Translations under genes and position numbers: made by a program
From: Sphingomonas spermidinifaciens
GTDB lineage: Bacteria > Pseudomonadota > Alphaproteobacteria > Sphingomonadales > Sphingomonadaceae
Assembly (NCBI RefSeq): GCF_002351485.1
Contig: NZ_NWMW01000002.1
Location: forward strand, 682,001-746,000
Reading direction: 5' to 3'
DNA length: 64,000 nucleotides
In this document: piece by piece, positions 54,512-63,518 of the stretch
How the letters are laid out: each line of letters opens with the position of its first letter
How positions within the stretch are numbered: the stretch's first letter is position 1
Notes under the pieces: model-generated
Databases searched by the model: none
What the model was told of the DNA's origin: nothing
The model's input: the letters and a program-made list of their open reading frames with translations, nothing else

Positions 54512-57409
54512 ATGGCAATCTACCATTTTTCGGCAAAGATCATTTCGCGTGCCGCGGGCTCGTCGGCGCTGGCGTCGGCGGCCTATCGCTCTGCTTCGCG
54601 GCTGCACGACCAGCGGCTCGACCGGCACCACGACTTCTCCAACAAGGCTGGCGTCGTGCACTCCGAGGTGATGCTGCCGGAAGGAGCGCCCGAGCATCTG
54701 TCGGATCGCGAGCGCCTCTGGAACGACGTTGAGGCGGTGGAGCTGCGCAAGGACGCGCAGCTGGCGCGTGAGATCGAGTTCGCGATCCCTCGCGAGATGA
54801 CCAAGGAGCAGGGCATCGAGCTTGCCCGCGACTTTGTCCGTGATGAGTTTGTCGAGCGCGGCATGATCGCCGATCTCAACGTGCATTGGGATATCGGGGC
54901 TGATGGTCTCGCCAAGCCGCACGCACACGTGATGCTGACGATGCGCGACGTCGGCGAAGATGGATTCGGGAAGAAGAACCGCGACTGGAACCGCACCGAC
55001 CTGCTGGAGAAGTGGCGCGAGCGTTGGAGTGAGCACGTCAATCAGCGCCTCGCCGAACTCGATATCGATGCGCGGATCGATCACCGCTCGCTCGAAGCGC
55101 AAGGGATCGACCTCGAGCCGCAGCACAAGATAGGCCCGGCCGCGTCGCGGATGGCGGCGCAGGGTCTCGAGTCCGAGCGCGTCGACGACCACCGCGAGAT
55201 CGCGCGATCGAACGGCGACAAGATCATCGCCAATCCCGGAATGGCGCTCGACGCGATCACGCGAACCCAGGCGACATTCACGACGCGCGACCTCGCCATG
55301 TTCGCGCATCGGCATAGCGAGGGGAAGTATCAGTTCGATCAGGTCATGGCGTCGTTGCGCGGTGCGCCCGAACTGGTCGTGCTCGGCAAGGATGGGCGCG
55401 GCGAGGATCGCTTCACCAGCCAGGACATGATCGAGACAGAGCAGCGCCTTGCGCGCGCGACGCAGGCGCTCGCGGAGCGCGAGCACCATCGCGTCGCCGA
55501 GCGCGATCGCGAGCGCGCCATTGCGAATGCCGAGCGGCGCGGTCTGGCGCTTTCGCCCGAGCAGCGATCGGCGTTTGAGCATGTCACCGACGCCAAGGAT
55601 CTCGGCGTCGTCATCGGCTACGCCGGCACCGGGAAATCCGCCATGCTCGGCGTCGCGCGCGAGGCATGGGAAGGGGAGGGGCTAGCCGTTCGCGGCGTCG
55701 CGCTGTCCGGCATTGCCGCCGACAATCTTGAAAGCGGATCGGGGATCGCGTCGCGCACGATCGCCAGCATGGAAAGGCAGTGGGAGCAGGGACGGGAGTT
55801 GCTCACCAATCGCGACGTGCTGGTCATCGACGAGGCAGGCATGATCGGAACGCGGCAGATGGAGCGCGTGCTTGGCGAGGCCGAGAAGCGCGGTGCCAAG
55901 GTCGTGCTTGTCGGCGACCCCGAGCAGCTCCAGGCAATTGAGGCAGGCGCGGCGTTTCGATCGATCGCCGAACGGCGTGGCAGCGTCGAGATCACCGAGA
56001 TCCGCCGCCAGCGCGAGGACTGGCAGCGGCACGCGACGCGGCAGCTCGCCAGCGGCCGCACCGCTGAAGCCATTCGTGCGTATGACGAGGCCGGGCATGT
56101 GCACATGGCGGAAACCCGCGAGGGAGCGCGAGCCAATCTTATCGATCGCTGGGATCGGGACCGAGCTTTGGCGCCGGGCGGTAGCCGCATCATCCTCACG
56201 CATACCAATGACGAGGTGCGTGAACTGAATCTCGCCGCGAGGGAGCGGCTACGGGCAGCTGGCGACCTCGGCGGTGATGTGAGCATCTCGACCGAGCGCG
56301 GAGAGCGGCGCTTCGCCACCGGTGACCGGATCATGTTCCTGCTCAACGAGCGCAGCTTGGGGGTGAAAAACGGCACGCTTGGTCAGGTGCAATCGCTGAC
56401 CCAGGCACGCATAGCGGTGATGCTCGACGATGGGCGCGCGATCGCCTTCGACGTCAAAGACTATACGACCATCGATCACGGCTACGCCGCCACCGTCCAT
56501 AAGGCGCAGGGCGTGACCGTCGATCGGGTGCATGTGCTCGCGACGCCGGGGCTTGATCGCCATGCTGCCTATGTGGCGCTCTCGCGCCATCGCGACCGCG
56601 TCGATCTGCATTACGGCCATGACGACTTCGCCGATCAGAGCAGGCTCGTCCGCACGCTGTCGCGCGACCGTTCGAGAGACATGGCCAGCGACTATGCGCA
56701 GGAGCCGGAACGCCGATTTGCCGAACGTCGCGGCATAACGTTTCGCGAGCGCGTGGCAGACCTCGTCCGCAAGGTGCCGGATAAGGTGCGTGGCATGTTC
56801 GACGGGCTCCGCTTGCCGGTCGAACGCCCGGTGGAACCCGCCAAATCGCCAGAGGAGCAAGCGCGTCAGGCACGCCGCAATATCGTTCAGCGGCACGCTC
56901 GCGCGGTGGTCAGGATCTTCGAGAGCTTCAACAAAGGGCTCCAAGCTGACGCCGGCCAGGTGCGGGAAATCAACGAGGCGCGCAAAGGCCTGAACGCGCT
57001 GCGTGAGTATGCCTCGCGCGACCTGGAAACCGCATACAAGAAGGACCCGCCGCTCGCACGGGAGACCGCGGGCGGCAGCTTCAATCGCGCGATGCGGGCA
57101 TTGCAGCTTGAAGCTGAAATCCGCCTGGATCCCGGGCGCCGCGCGGACCAGTTCGTAGAGCGCTGGGCCAGGCTCAGCGGCGGAGCGAACCGAGCATATG
57201 TCGCCGGCGACTACACTGGCCGCAAATCAGCCCTGAACGAGATGGCGGGAATGGCAAAGGGCCTTGAGCGCGATCCGCAGTTGGAATCGCTTCTCGCCGC
57301 GCGGAAGGCCGAGCTGGGCATTTCTGTCGACACCGGGCGTCGCCTCGGCGCGGAGCTTGCCTTCAATCATGGCATCGACTTTGGGCGTGGCAGGGGGCTT
57401 GGGCGCTAG
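54512..57409 (+). CDS. traA: Ti-type relaxase-helicase TraA (MOBQ)
   Basis: TraA nicks oriT and unwinds DNA for conjugation. From ATG 54512 the product has 965 residues and starts MAIYHFSAKIISRAAGSSAL, followed by ASAAYRSASRL, the invariant Ti-type start; the frame extends 13 codons upstream. The MobA/MobL relaxase domain (to about residue 230) has the histidine cluster KPHAHVMLTM near residue 135. A RecD/TraI-like helicase follows, with Walker A VIGYAGTGKSAML near residue 370, Walker B VLVIDEAGMIG, and the late motif TVHKAQGVTVDRVHVL. The C-terminal 200 residues are a charged helical domain. No frameshift is seen, so the gene looks functional, although its secretion apparatus is not in the window. 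Confidence 0.95.
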   Translation: MAIYHFSAKIISRAAGSSALASAAYRSASRLHDQRLDRHHDFSNKAGVVHSEVMLPEGAPEHLSDRERLWNDVEAVELRKDAQLAREIEFAIPREMTKEQGIELARDFVRDEFVERGMIADLNVHWDIGADGLAKPHAHVMLTMRDVGEDGFGKKNRDWNRTDLLEKWRERWSEHVNQRLAELDIDARIDHRSLEAQGIDLEPQHKIGPAASRMAAQGLESERVDDHREIARSNGDKIIANPGMALDAITRTQATFTTRDLAMFAHRHSEGKYQFDQVMASLRGAPELVVLGKDGRGEDRFTSQDMIETEQRLARATQALAEREHHRVAERDRERAIANAERRGLALSPEQRSAFEHVTDAKDLGVVIGYAGTGKSAMLGVAREAWEGEGLAVRGVALSGIAADNLESGSGIASRTIASMERQWEQGRELLTNRDVLVIDEAGMIGTRQMERVLGEAEKRGAKVVLVGDPEQLQAIEAGAAFRSIAERRGSVEITEIRRQREDWQRHATRQLASGRTAEAIRAYDEAGHVHMAETREGARANLIDRWDRDRALAPGGSRIILTHTNDEVRELNLAARERLRAAGDLGGDVSISTERGERRFATGDRIMFLLNERSLGVKNGTLGQVQSLTQARIAVMLDDGRAIAFDVKDYTTIDHGYAATVHKAQGVTVDRVHVLATPGLDRHAAYVALSRHRDRVDLHYGHDDFADQSRLVRTLSRDRSRDMASDYAQEPERRFAERRGITFRERVADLVRKVPDKVRGMFDGLRLPVERPVEPAKSPEEQARQARRNIVQRHARAVVRIFESFNKGLQADAGQVREINEARKGLNALREYASRDLETAYKKDPPLARETAGGSFNRAMRALQLEAEIRLDPGRRADQFVERWARLSGGANRAYVAGDYTGRKSALNEMAGMAKGLERDPQLESLLAARKAELGISVDTGRRLGAELAFNHGIDFGRGRGLGR

Positions 57410-57644
57410 CCATCGTGCGTGCGGTCAGTGTCCAATGCCGGACCTCTGCCGACCCCTTAGCTAGCCCCTGAACCAACCATCCGTTCCAGAGGCACCAATG
57501 ACATTATGGGTGGAAAGCAGAATGGCCGCTTCGAGGCGACGGTCGCTGTAACCGGACGTTTGTTCATTCTATGGGGCAGAAACTAAGTCGGGAACTCATA
57601 AGGGCGGGTGTATAAGGCGCTGTCGCTGGCAGCGGCCTCGCCGA
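57410..57644. other. Intergenic stretch after traA
   Basis: No gene is visible in these 235 bases between convergent traA and the secretion adaptor gene. It should contain the right limit of the mobilisable segment, but no repeat matching the left side was found by eye. Confidence 0.5.
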
Positions 57645-58964
57645 TTAGTTTTCCCGGAAAGCGCGTGAAAACGCGTCGCCCAGCGGAGCGAGCAAATAGT
57701 CGGCCAGCGTTCGCGCCTGCGTCTCGACGGTCGCGCTGACCGGCAGGCCGGGCTGGAGTCGAACGCCTTGGGCAACTAGGGCGTCTGGATCGCTGACAAT
57801 GATCTGCGCGCGATAATACTGGCCGGTACGTTCGCTGATCGGCGCGGGGGACAGCGTGGTCACCCGCCCATCAACGCTGCCATGCGTGCGTGGATTGACG
57901 CTGGTGAAGCGCAACCGGGTCGTCTGACCGACGCGTACATCGTCGATGTCCTGCGGCTTGATCCGCGCCTCGACAACTAGCGCGCGGCGGTCGGGTACCA
58001 CCTGCATTAGTGTCGTTCCTCCGGCAACGACCGCCCCCTGGCCGACCCCGGCCACCCCGTACACCCGTCCCGACACCGGCGTGCGCAGTTCGGCGAGCGA
58101 CGCGTCGTAACGGCTGACGCGCAGCGCAGGGCCAAGCTGCGCCAGTTGCGCCTCAACCTGACCGAGCTCACTCACGATCTGAACCATCTGGCTTTCGCTC
58201 AGTCGGGCCTGTTCGAGCCGCGTCTTTGCGATGCCCGCCCCGCCGGTGATCGTCTGGGTCTCGAGTTCCGTCGCGGCACGTTCGAGTGCGCGCACCTGCG
58301 TCCGGCGGGCATAGCCCTTCTCATACAGGCCGCGCATCACCGCAAGCTCGTCACGAATCAAGGCAAGCTGCCGCTGCGCACCAGTGCGCGTCGCGACGGC
58401 GGCATCGGTATCGGCGGCGGCCATACCGCGCTCGGCATCGCGGATCTCGCGGTGCCGGCGAAAGATCGCGTCCTCGGTCGCGATCGCGGCGGCGACGGCC
58501 GACTGATTACGGCGCGCGACGATCGGCGCCGGATAGGTGATCGATGCGGAATCATCGCGCTGGGCAACCAGTCTCGCCTGACGCGCGAGCAGGGCGTCGC
58601 GCCGTGCCTCCGCCTGCTCGAACGCCGCGGCGGAACGAACGCCGTTCAGTTCGACCAAAGACTGCCCCGCCTTCACCCATTGCCCCTCGCGCACCAGCAA
58701 CCGCGTCACGACGCCGCCGGCGGCCGGCTGGATGACGATGCGGTCGCCGCTGGTCGTCACCTCGCCCGGCGCCATCGCCGCGCCGGAGATCGGCGCGAGG
58801 AAGGCAAAGGCCAGCAGCGCGCCGAAGAACAGCCCCGCCACGATCAGGCCTGTCCGCACGATATGCCGCGCATCGTCCAGCGAACGCGGCGCGGCCGGTT
58901 CCCAGATCGCGAATGCCCTGCCGCCCGGCGCGGCGCCGCCCGAGTGGAGAAAGTCGAGTTTCAT
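57645..58964 (-). CDS. Type I secretion membrane-fusion (adaptor) protein, HlyD/PrtE-like
   Basis: The adaptor links the inner-membrane ABC exporter to an outer-membrane TolC-type channel. The 439-residue protein starts at ATG 58964 (MKLDFLHSGG), four bases after the ABC gene. A single membrane helix (RTGLIVAGLFFGALLAFAFLAPISGA, residues 38-63) is followed by the biotinyl-lipoyl half (APGEVTTSGDRIVIQPAAGGVVTRLLVREGQWVKAGQSLVELN), a long coiled-coil hairpin, the second lipoyl half (LAELRTPVSGRVYGVAGVGQGAVVAGGTTLMQVVP) and a beta-barrel domain (VVEARIKPQDIDDVRVGQTTRLRFTSVNPRTHG). Length and order are typical for PrtE-like adaptors. No tolC gene is in the window. Confidence 0.94.
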   Translation of the reverse strand: MKLDFLHSGGAAPGGRAFAIWEPAAPRSLDDARHIVRTGLIVAGLFFGALLAFAFLAPISGAAMAPGEVTTSGDRIVIQPAAGGVVTRLLVREGQWVKAGQSLVELNGVRSAAAFEQAEARRDALLARQARLVAQRDDSASITYPAPIVARRNQSAVAAAIATEDAIFRRHREIRDAERGMAAADTDAAVATRTGAQRQLALIRDELAVMRGLYEKGYARRTQVRALERAATELETQTITGGAGIAKTRLEQARLSESQMVQIVSELGQVEAQLAQLGPALRVSRYDASLAELRTPVSGRVYGVAGVGQGAVVAGGTTLMQVVPDRRALVVEARIKPQDIDDVRVGQTTRLRFTSVNPRTHGSVDGRVTTLSPAPISERTGQYYRAQIIVSDPDALVAQGVRLQPGLPVSATVETQARTLADYLLAPLGDAFSRAFREN

Positions 58965-58968
58965 TGGT

Positions 58969-60741
58969 TCACCCCACCGGTGCTTCGGCGATAGAGCGGA
59001 CAAGGTCGGTCCGCACTTTGCGGAACACTCGCGCGCGCGGGCCGTCCAGTTGCAGCCTTCCCTTGTCGATCACCACCACGCGGTCGACATGCGCAACCGG
59101 ATTCAGGCGGTGCGCGATCAGCAGGATCGTCGATCCCTGCCGCTTCAGATACTGGAGCGCGCGGGCTAGCGCTTCCTCGCCATTCTGGTCGAGATGGGCG
59201 TTGGGTTCGTCGAGGACGAGCAGCTTGGGGCTGCCGAACATCGCGCGCGCCAGGCCGATCCGCTGGCGCTGGCCGCCGGACAGGCCCGATCCGCCCTCGT
59301 CGACGCGCGTCTCGTATCCGTCGGGCAGGTCTAGAATCATCTGATGGACATTGGCGCGCACTGCCGCCTCGATCACCAGCTGGTCGGATGTGTCGGAGAA
59401 GCGGGCGATGTTGTCGCGCAGCGTGCCGGGAAACAGCCCGACATTCTGTGGCAGATAGCCGATGTGCCGGGCCAGCATGTCGCGCGACCAGTGCCTCGCG
59501 TTCAGGCCGCCGATATGTACCGCGCCCTCCGTGGGGGGCTGCGCCGACACGATCAGGCGTGCCAAGCTGCTCTTGCCGGCCCCGGAAGGGCCGACAATCG
59601 CGATCGATTCGCCCGCCCCGATGGTTAGGTCGATGGCGGTCAGCGCATCGCGCTTTGCCCCGGGCGGCACGAAGCGCACATTGTCGAGGCGAACATCGGC
59701 GCCGCCGATCGGCGGCTCGACGCGCCGGACGCGCGCGGGTGCGGCGGACAGCACCTTTTGCACGCGTCGGCCGGCCGCAAGGCCCTGCTCGATCTGGCGC
59801 CAGCCGGTCACCGCGACCTCGATCGGGGCGAGCGCACGGCCAAGCATCATGTTCGCGGCAAAGATCGCCGCCGGCAGGATCGATCCCTCGATTGCCAACC
59901 ACGCACCGACCCCCAGCATCGCACCCTGCATCAGCAGGCGCAGGAAGCGGATGGCGGAGGCGAAGTCAGCGTTGCGGTCGCTGCCCGACGCCTGGCGCCG
60001 CATCATCGTCTCGCGGTCGGTCCGCCAACGCCCGGCGAGCGCTCGGTCCATGCCCATAGCGTGCACTGGGTCGGAAAAGCGCGCGATCGCGTCGGTGAAC
60101 TGATAGCTGCGGATCGCCGCTTCCTGCGACGCCTTGTTGTCCGCGCGGGTCGTGCGTTCGTTGAGGAAGGCGAGGCCGATCAGCCCCGCCGCGCCGACCA
60201 GCGCCGTCAGCCCCAAGAGCGGATGCAAGACGAACAGCACGATCAGGAACAGAGGCATCCACGGCACGTCGAAGAAGAACTGCGCGCCCTGTCCCGCGAG
60301 CGAGGCGCGGAACTGGTCGAGGTCGCGCAGCGGCTGGGCGTTCCGCTTGCCTGCGCCCACCTTGCCGCCGACGTCGATGATCGCCTGAAACACGCGGCCC
60401 GACAGCAGCCGATCGATCCGTGCGGCCGCGCGCACCAGCACGCGCGCCCGCGCCGCATCCAGCACCGCCATTGTTGACAGCGCGAGCAGCAATGCGAAGC
60501 TCAGGCCCATCAGCGTGGGGATGCTGCCCGATGGAATGACGCGGTTGTAGATCTGGATCAGGTAGATCGGCGAAGCGAGGAATAGCAAATTGACCGCGCC
60601 CGAAAAAGCCGCGGCGGTCCATAACAGTCCTTTGGTCGCACGAAGCGCGCCGGCGAACTCGTCGCCGGGCTTGTACTCGGGATGGTCGGGGTCCAGCGCC
60701 GGCGGCAGGGCCGGGCCGGCGTGCGCGGCGCGATCAGCCAT
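58969..60741 (-). CDS. Type I secretion ABC transporter (permease-ATPase), PrtD-like
   Basis: The 590-residue protein starts at ATG 60741 and overlaps the upstream gene by eight bases. Six membrane segments lie between residues 50 and 320 (LWTAAAFSGAVNLLFLASPIYLIQIYNRVIPSGSIPTLMGLS is the PrtD-type start of the permease). The ATPase shows Walker A VGPSGAGKSSLA, Q-loop GYLPQNVGLFPGTLRDNIARF, signature GSGLSGGQRQRIGLARA and Walker B LLVLDEPNAHLD. There is no N-terminal C39 peptidase, so the substrate has an uncleaved C-terminal signal in the manner of protease or lipase exporters. It forms an operon with the adaptor gene and the 409-residue protein. Confidence 0.94.
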   Translation of the reverse strand: MADRAAHAGPALPPALDPDHPEYKPGDEFAGALRATKGLLWTAAAFSGAVNLLFLASPIYLIQIYNRVIPSGSIPTLMGLSFALLLALSTMAVLDAARARVLVRAAARIDRLLSGRVFQAIIDVGGKVGAGKRNAQPLRDLDQFRASLAGQGAQFFFDVPWMPLFLIVLFVLHPLLGLTALVGAAGLIGLAFLNERTTRADNKASQEAAIRSYQFTDAIARFSDPVHAMGMDRALAGRWRTDRETMMRRQASGSDRNADFASAIRFLRLLMQGAMLGVGAWLAIEGSILPAAIFAANMMLGRALAPIEVAVTGWRQIEQGLAAGRRVQKVLSAAPARVRRVEPPIGGADVRLDNVRFVPPGAKRDALTAIDLTIGAGESIAIVGPSGAGKSSLARLIVSAQPPTEGAVHIGGLNARHWSRDMLARHIGYLPQNVGLFPGTLRDNIARFSDTSDQLVIEAAVRANVHQMILDLPDGYETRVDEGGSGLSGGQRQRIGLARAMFGSPKLLVLDEPNAHLDQNGEEALARALQYLKRQGSTILLIAHRLNPVAHVDRVVVIDKGRLQLDGPRARVFRKVRTDLVRSIAEAPVG

Positions 60742-61963
60742 GGTCGTGATCCCCGTCGAATAGGCCGCCCAGGCCATGCTTGTCACCGCCTACAAGCGTC
60801 GAAAGCCCGTCGGACGCGGTATCGAGCAAGCCGCCATCGTCCGTGCCAAGATCGGCGGTAACCGTGCCGGCGATCGGCTCGATCGCGTCTGGTATCGCCG
60901 CGACGCTGGCGAAGACCGGCGCGGCGTCGCCCTCGCGCACGATCTCGAAACTGTCGCTGGCCTCGAGCAGGCCGGACAGGGTCGCGAGCCCGCCGACCGG
61001 ATCCGCACCTGTCAGCCCCGCCTGCACGTCCTGAACGGCGGCAGCCGTGACGGTGCCGACATCGGCGAGGATTGCGCCGGCGGAAGTCGCCGTGGTCGCG
61101 ACGGCCTGATCGGCCGCGCCAGCGGCTTGTCCGATGGCGGTACCGGCCTGATCGATGATCCCTGCGGCGACGTCGCCAACCCGATCGACGTGTCCGTCCA
61201 GGTCCGCGGCGAGGCCGTCCGCCTGATCCAGCAGCGCGTCGACCTGCGACACAGCCGCGTCGCCTGTCGCGCTGACCGTGTTTCCGATCGCGTCGACCGT
61301 ATCGTTCGCCGCTGCGGCGAGCGTGCCGGCCTGCGCCTCCAGGGCGTTCGTCAGGCCATCGATCGTCGTCGCAACCTCGGCCGCGGCTTGCTGCGTCGGG
61401 ACGTCGAGCCGCGAGACCAGCATCTCGAGCGCGCCGCTCAACGCTTCTGCACTGGTTCGGACCGCATCGACAACGTCGATCGTATCTGCGGAAGGCGCGG
61501 CGACGCCCGGGAGGGCGGTCGCATCGCCGACAACAGCGGGTGGCGGGGACGGTTGGACAGCGACCTGACCACCATTCTCGAACGGGACAAAGGCAACGGG
61601 ATGCCCGTTGATCGCCAATTCGATCTGCGGTTGCGGACCGGTCGGTGCCGCACTGGTGATCCCACCGGTCTGAGCGCCATCACCGACAGCACGGATTCGT
61701 CCAGCTGCATCGTCCACGTCTGATGAAGAATGAATGGCAGAGCCAAGCTCCGCTCCAGCGAGACCGCCGGCCTTGGTGGATACGGACGCCGATGTCGTTG
61801 CATTCGCGGCCGACGGGATGAGCGCTGCCGCAACGACGCCGAGGGCCAGCGGCGTTGGCGCCAGGAGGCCCATGTCGGTCGCGCCGTGATGAATCACATG
61901 GCTGCGGCCGCTGCGCTCGGCATCCGCGCGCGCGGCTTCTGACGGGTCGGCAGGGTCAGCCAC
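60734..61963 (-). CDS. Ala/Asp/Val-rich unknown protein coupled to the type I exporter
   Basis: The product has 409 residues from GTG 61963; ATG 61873 would give a shorter form that begins with a signal-peptide-like segment (MGLLAPTPLALGVVAAALIPSAANA). A central region (about residues 150-330) is a long Ala/Asp/Thr-rich amphipathic helical series, for example DALLDQADGLAADLDGHVDRVGDVAAG, with no enzyme motif. The C-terminus is Gly/Asp/His-rich (GGDKHGLGGLFDGDHDHG). Its stop codon lies within the first codons of the ABC transporter gene, so the two are translationally coupled. It could be the exported substrate, a surface protein or a periplasmic partner. I do not recognise a family. Confidence 0.75.
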   Translation of the reverse strand: MADPADPSEAARADAERSGRSHVIHHGATDMGLLAPTPLALGVVAAALIPSAANATTSASVSTKAGGLAGAELGSAIHSSSDVDDAAGRIRAVGDGAQTGGITSAAPTGPQPQIELAINGHPVAFVPFENGGQVAVQPSPPPAVVGDATALPGVAAPSADTIDVVDAVRTSAEALSGALEMLVSRLDVPTQQAAAEVATTIDGLTNALEAQAGTLAAAANDTVDAIGNTVSATGDAAVSQVDALLDQADGLAADLDGHVDRVGDVAAGIIDQAGTAIGQAAGAADQAVATTATSAGAILADVGTVTAAAVQDVQAGLTGADPVGGLATLSGLLEASDSFEIVREGDAAPVFASVAAIPDAIEPIAGTVTADLGTDDGGLLDTASDGLSTLVGGDKHGLGGLFDGDHDHG

Positions 61964-62100
61964 GAAATGGGTCGTTCATTCGCATCGAGGACCGTCCCTA
62001 CATCGAGTGGAACCGATCGGTCCGCTCATGGATTGGAACCAAGTCTCCTCGGCGTCTCGCATACGTCGATGAGCGTGCATCATGCTTCGTCTGAAGCGTT

Positions 62101-62136
62101 CGGCCCCGCATCGTTGGCGCGATGCGGGGCCGTTTT
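62101..62136. terminator. Strong 13-bp hairpin with T-run (plus-strand polarity)
   Basis: CGGCCCCGCATCG (62101-62113) and CGATGCGGGGCCG (62120-62132) form a perfect stem around a 6-base loop, followed on the plus strand by TTTT (62133-62136). The genes on both sides are on the minus strand, where no U-run follows, so it may instead act as an mRNA 3' end or spacer between the 83-aa gene and the exporter operon. A second hairpin, CTTCGGC-GATCA-GCCGAAG, overlaps the 83-aa gene stop codon. Confidence 0.6.
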
Positions 62137-62146
62137 GCTTCGGCGA

Positions 62147-62398
62147 TCAGCCGAAGATGCCGCCGCCGTCCGTGTCCGAGAAGCTGTCGGTCATGTTCGA
62201 CAGGATGCTGCCGACGTCGAGGTCCGTGCCGAGCGAACCCGCATTGTAGGACGTCTCCGACGACCCGTCGTCATCAATGCTCTGGTTGTAGCTCTCGAAG
62301 CCGGCATCAACCGAACCGACCGCAGTCAGTGCACCGAGCAGGTCGCTGCTGTTGCCGTTTTCACCGTCGCTGCCGAAAAGGCTCGAAAGAATAGCCAT
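62147..62398 (-). CDS. Acidic Gly/Ser/Asp-rich 83-aa protein, unknown, candidate secretion substrate
   Basis: The product begins MAILSSLFGSDGENGNSSDL and ends with DTDGGGIFG; it has almost no basic residues and no cysteine. An excellent Shine-Dalgarno (AAAGGAGA, seven bases before ATG 62398) implies high expression. It is too hydrophilic for a membrane protein and has no Sec signal. It is transcribed toward the type I secretion operon, 184 bases upstream of the 409-residue gene, so it could be the small secreted substrate. The ending GGGIFG is loosely like the GGLFDG near the end of the 409-residue protein. Function is unknown. Confidence 0.78.
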   Translation of the reverse strand: MAILSSLFGSDGENGNSSDLLGALTAVGSVDAGFESYNQSIDDDGSSETSYNAGSLGTDLDVGSILSNMTDSFSDTDGGGIFG

Positions 62399-62660
62399 GA
62401 TGTGTCTCCTTTGGTTCGTGCATCATGTGACGCCATCAGGTCACGAAAGCAGAACCCGTCCGGACAATGGTTGGTTGCCGGTAGAGAGAACACGAAAGCC
62501 ACCCCTCATCATGATGTTTATCATTGGTTTTCGGGCTTCGCAGGAGCGGCGCGGCGATCTGGAAAACTGCGTTCTTGCTGTCAGAGCATGACAAACATCA
62601 TCGGCTTTAGGGACGGGTCGCAGCAATCGTCCGATAAGCCGAGCGCGTGCTGGTCAGGTC

Positions 62661-63518
62661 ATGCGGCTAAAGCCGTGGCCCCGGCGTACCTTCGATATGC
62701 TGTTTACGGAAAAGCCCGAAAAGGTTCGGTCGCTCTTGTCCACCAAGCTGATGCTGGCGGGCAGGCTGGATCTCGCCGGCGCCGATGTGCTCGATGCGGC
62801 GCTGGCGCGTGACGTACGCACCATCGAGGGCGGGATGCCGATCTTCGATCAGGGCGAACGCCCGGATGCGATCGAGGTGATCGTCGACGGCTGGGCGATC
62901 CGCGAACGCGTACCCCGGACCGGCAGACGGCAGATCGTCGCCATCCTTTGCGGCGGCGACGTCTGCGATTTCAACGTCTTCATGATGCGGGCGGCGGACA
63001 GTGGCTGCCGGGTGGTGGGGAAGGCACGCGTCGCGCGGATCGGCCGCACCGCGCTCAATCACTTGAACCGGCATCATCCGGCGGTGGGACAGGCGCTTTG
63101 GTGGGAAAGCATGACGGCGACGGCGATCCAGCGCGAATGGAGCGCGAACCTTGCCATGCGCCGCGCGGAGCCGCGCATCGCGGCGCTGCTCTGCATGCTG
63201 TTCGCCCGGATGCGCCTGACTTCGGCGATTGACGCGATGACCATGCCCTGGCCGTTCACGCAAAGCGATCTGGCGAACGCCTGCGGTCTGACGCCGGAGC
63301 ATTGCAATCGAAGTCTCTCCGCGCTGCGAAAGCGCGGATTGGTCGAGATCAAGGACGGGCATGTGACGATCGCCGACCCGCCGGCACTGGCGAGCTATGC
63401 GGCGTTCGATGCCGATGCCCTGCATTGTGACCCGGGGCTTCTGCCTTTTGCGTCCCCTGCCGAATGCGATAAGGGGATCACGCCCGTGATGCTGACGGAG
63501 TTGGCCAACGCGGAGTGA
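62661..63518 (+). CDS. Crp/Fnr-family transcriptional regulator
   Basis: The 285-residue protein (ATG 62661; ATG 62697 is an alternative) has a cyclic-nucleotide-binding fold (IFDQGERPDAIEVIVDGWAIRERVPRTGRRQIVAILCGGDVCDFNVFM, about residues 68-115) and a C-terminal winged helix (PWPFTQSDLANACGLTPEHCNRSLSALRKRGLVEIKDGHVTIAD). The extra Cys residues of Fnr iron-sulphur proteins are not grouped at the N-terminus, so oxygen sensing by a cluster is unlikely. It is divergent from the 83-residue gene and could control it and the exporter, by position only. Confidence 0.9.
   Translation: MRLKPWPRRTFDMLFTEKPEKVRSLLSTKLMLAGRLDLAGADVLDAALARDVRTIEGGMPIFDQGERPDAIEVIVDGWAIRERVPRTGRRQIVAILCGGDVCDFNVFMMRAADSGCRVVGKARVARIGRTALNHLNRHHPAVGQALWWESMTATAIQREWSANLAMRRAEPRIAALLCMLFARMRLTSAIDAMTMPWPFTQSDLANACGLTPEHCNRSLSALRKRGLVEIKDGHVTIADPPALASYAAFDADALHCDPGLLPFASPAECDKGITPVMLTELANAE

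Larger units (their letters stand above)
49970..57409. mobile_element. Mobilisable-element fragment (AlpA, ArdC, MucR-like, TraD-TraC-oriT-TraA)
   Basis: This block has a gene content typical of sphingomonad and rhizobial conjugative or mobilisable elements: an AlpA regulator, an ArdC antirestriction protein, a MucR-like regulator, and the divergent traCD / traA arrangement of Ti-type DNA transfer with a candidate oriT in between. Neither an integrase, replication protein, coupling protein (TraG) nor type IV secretion gene is present. It is therefore probably a remnant or an element mobilised in trans. The limits given are gene-based; no flanking repeat was found. Confidence 0.65.
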
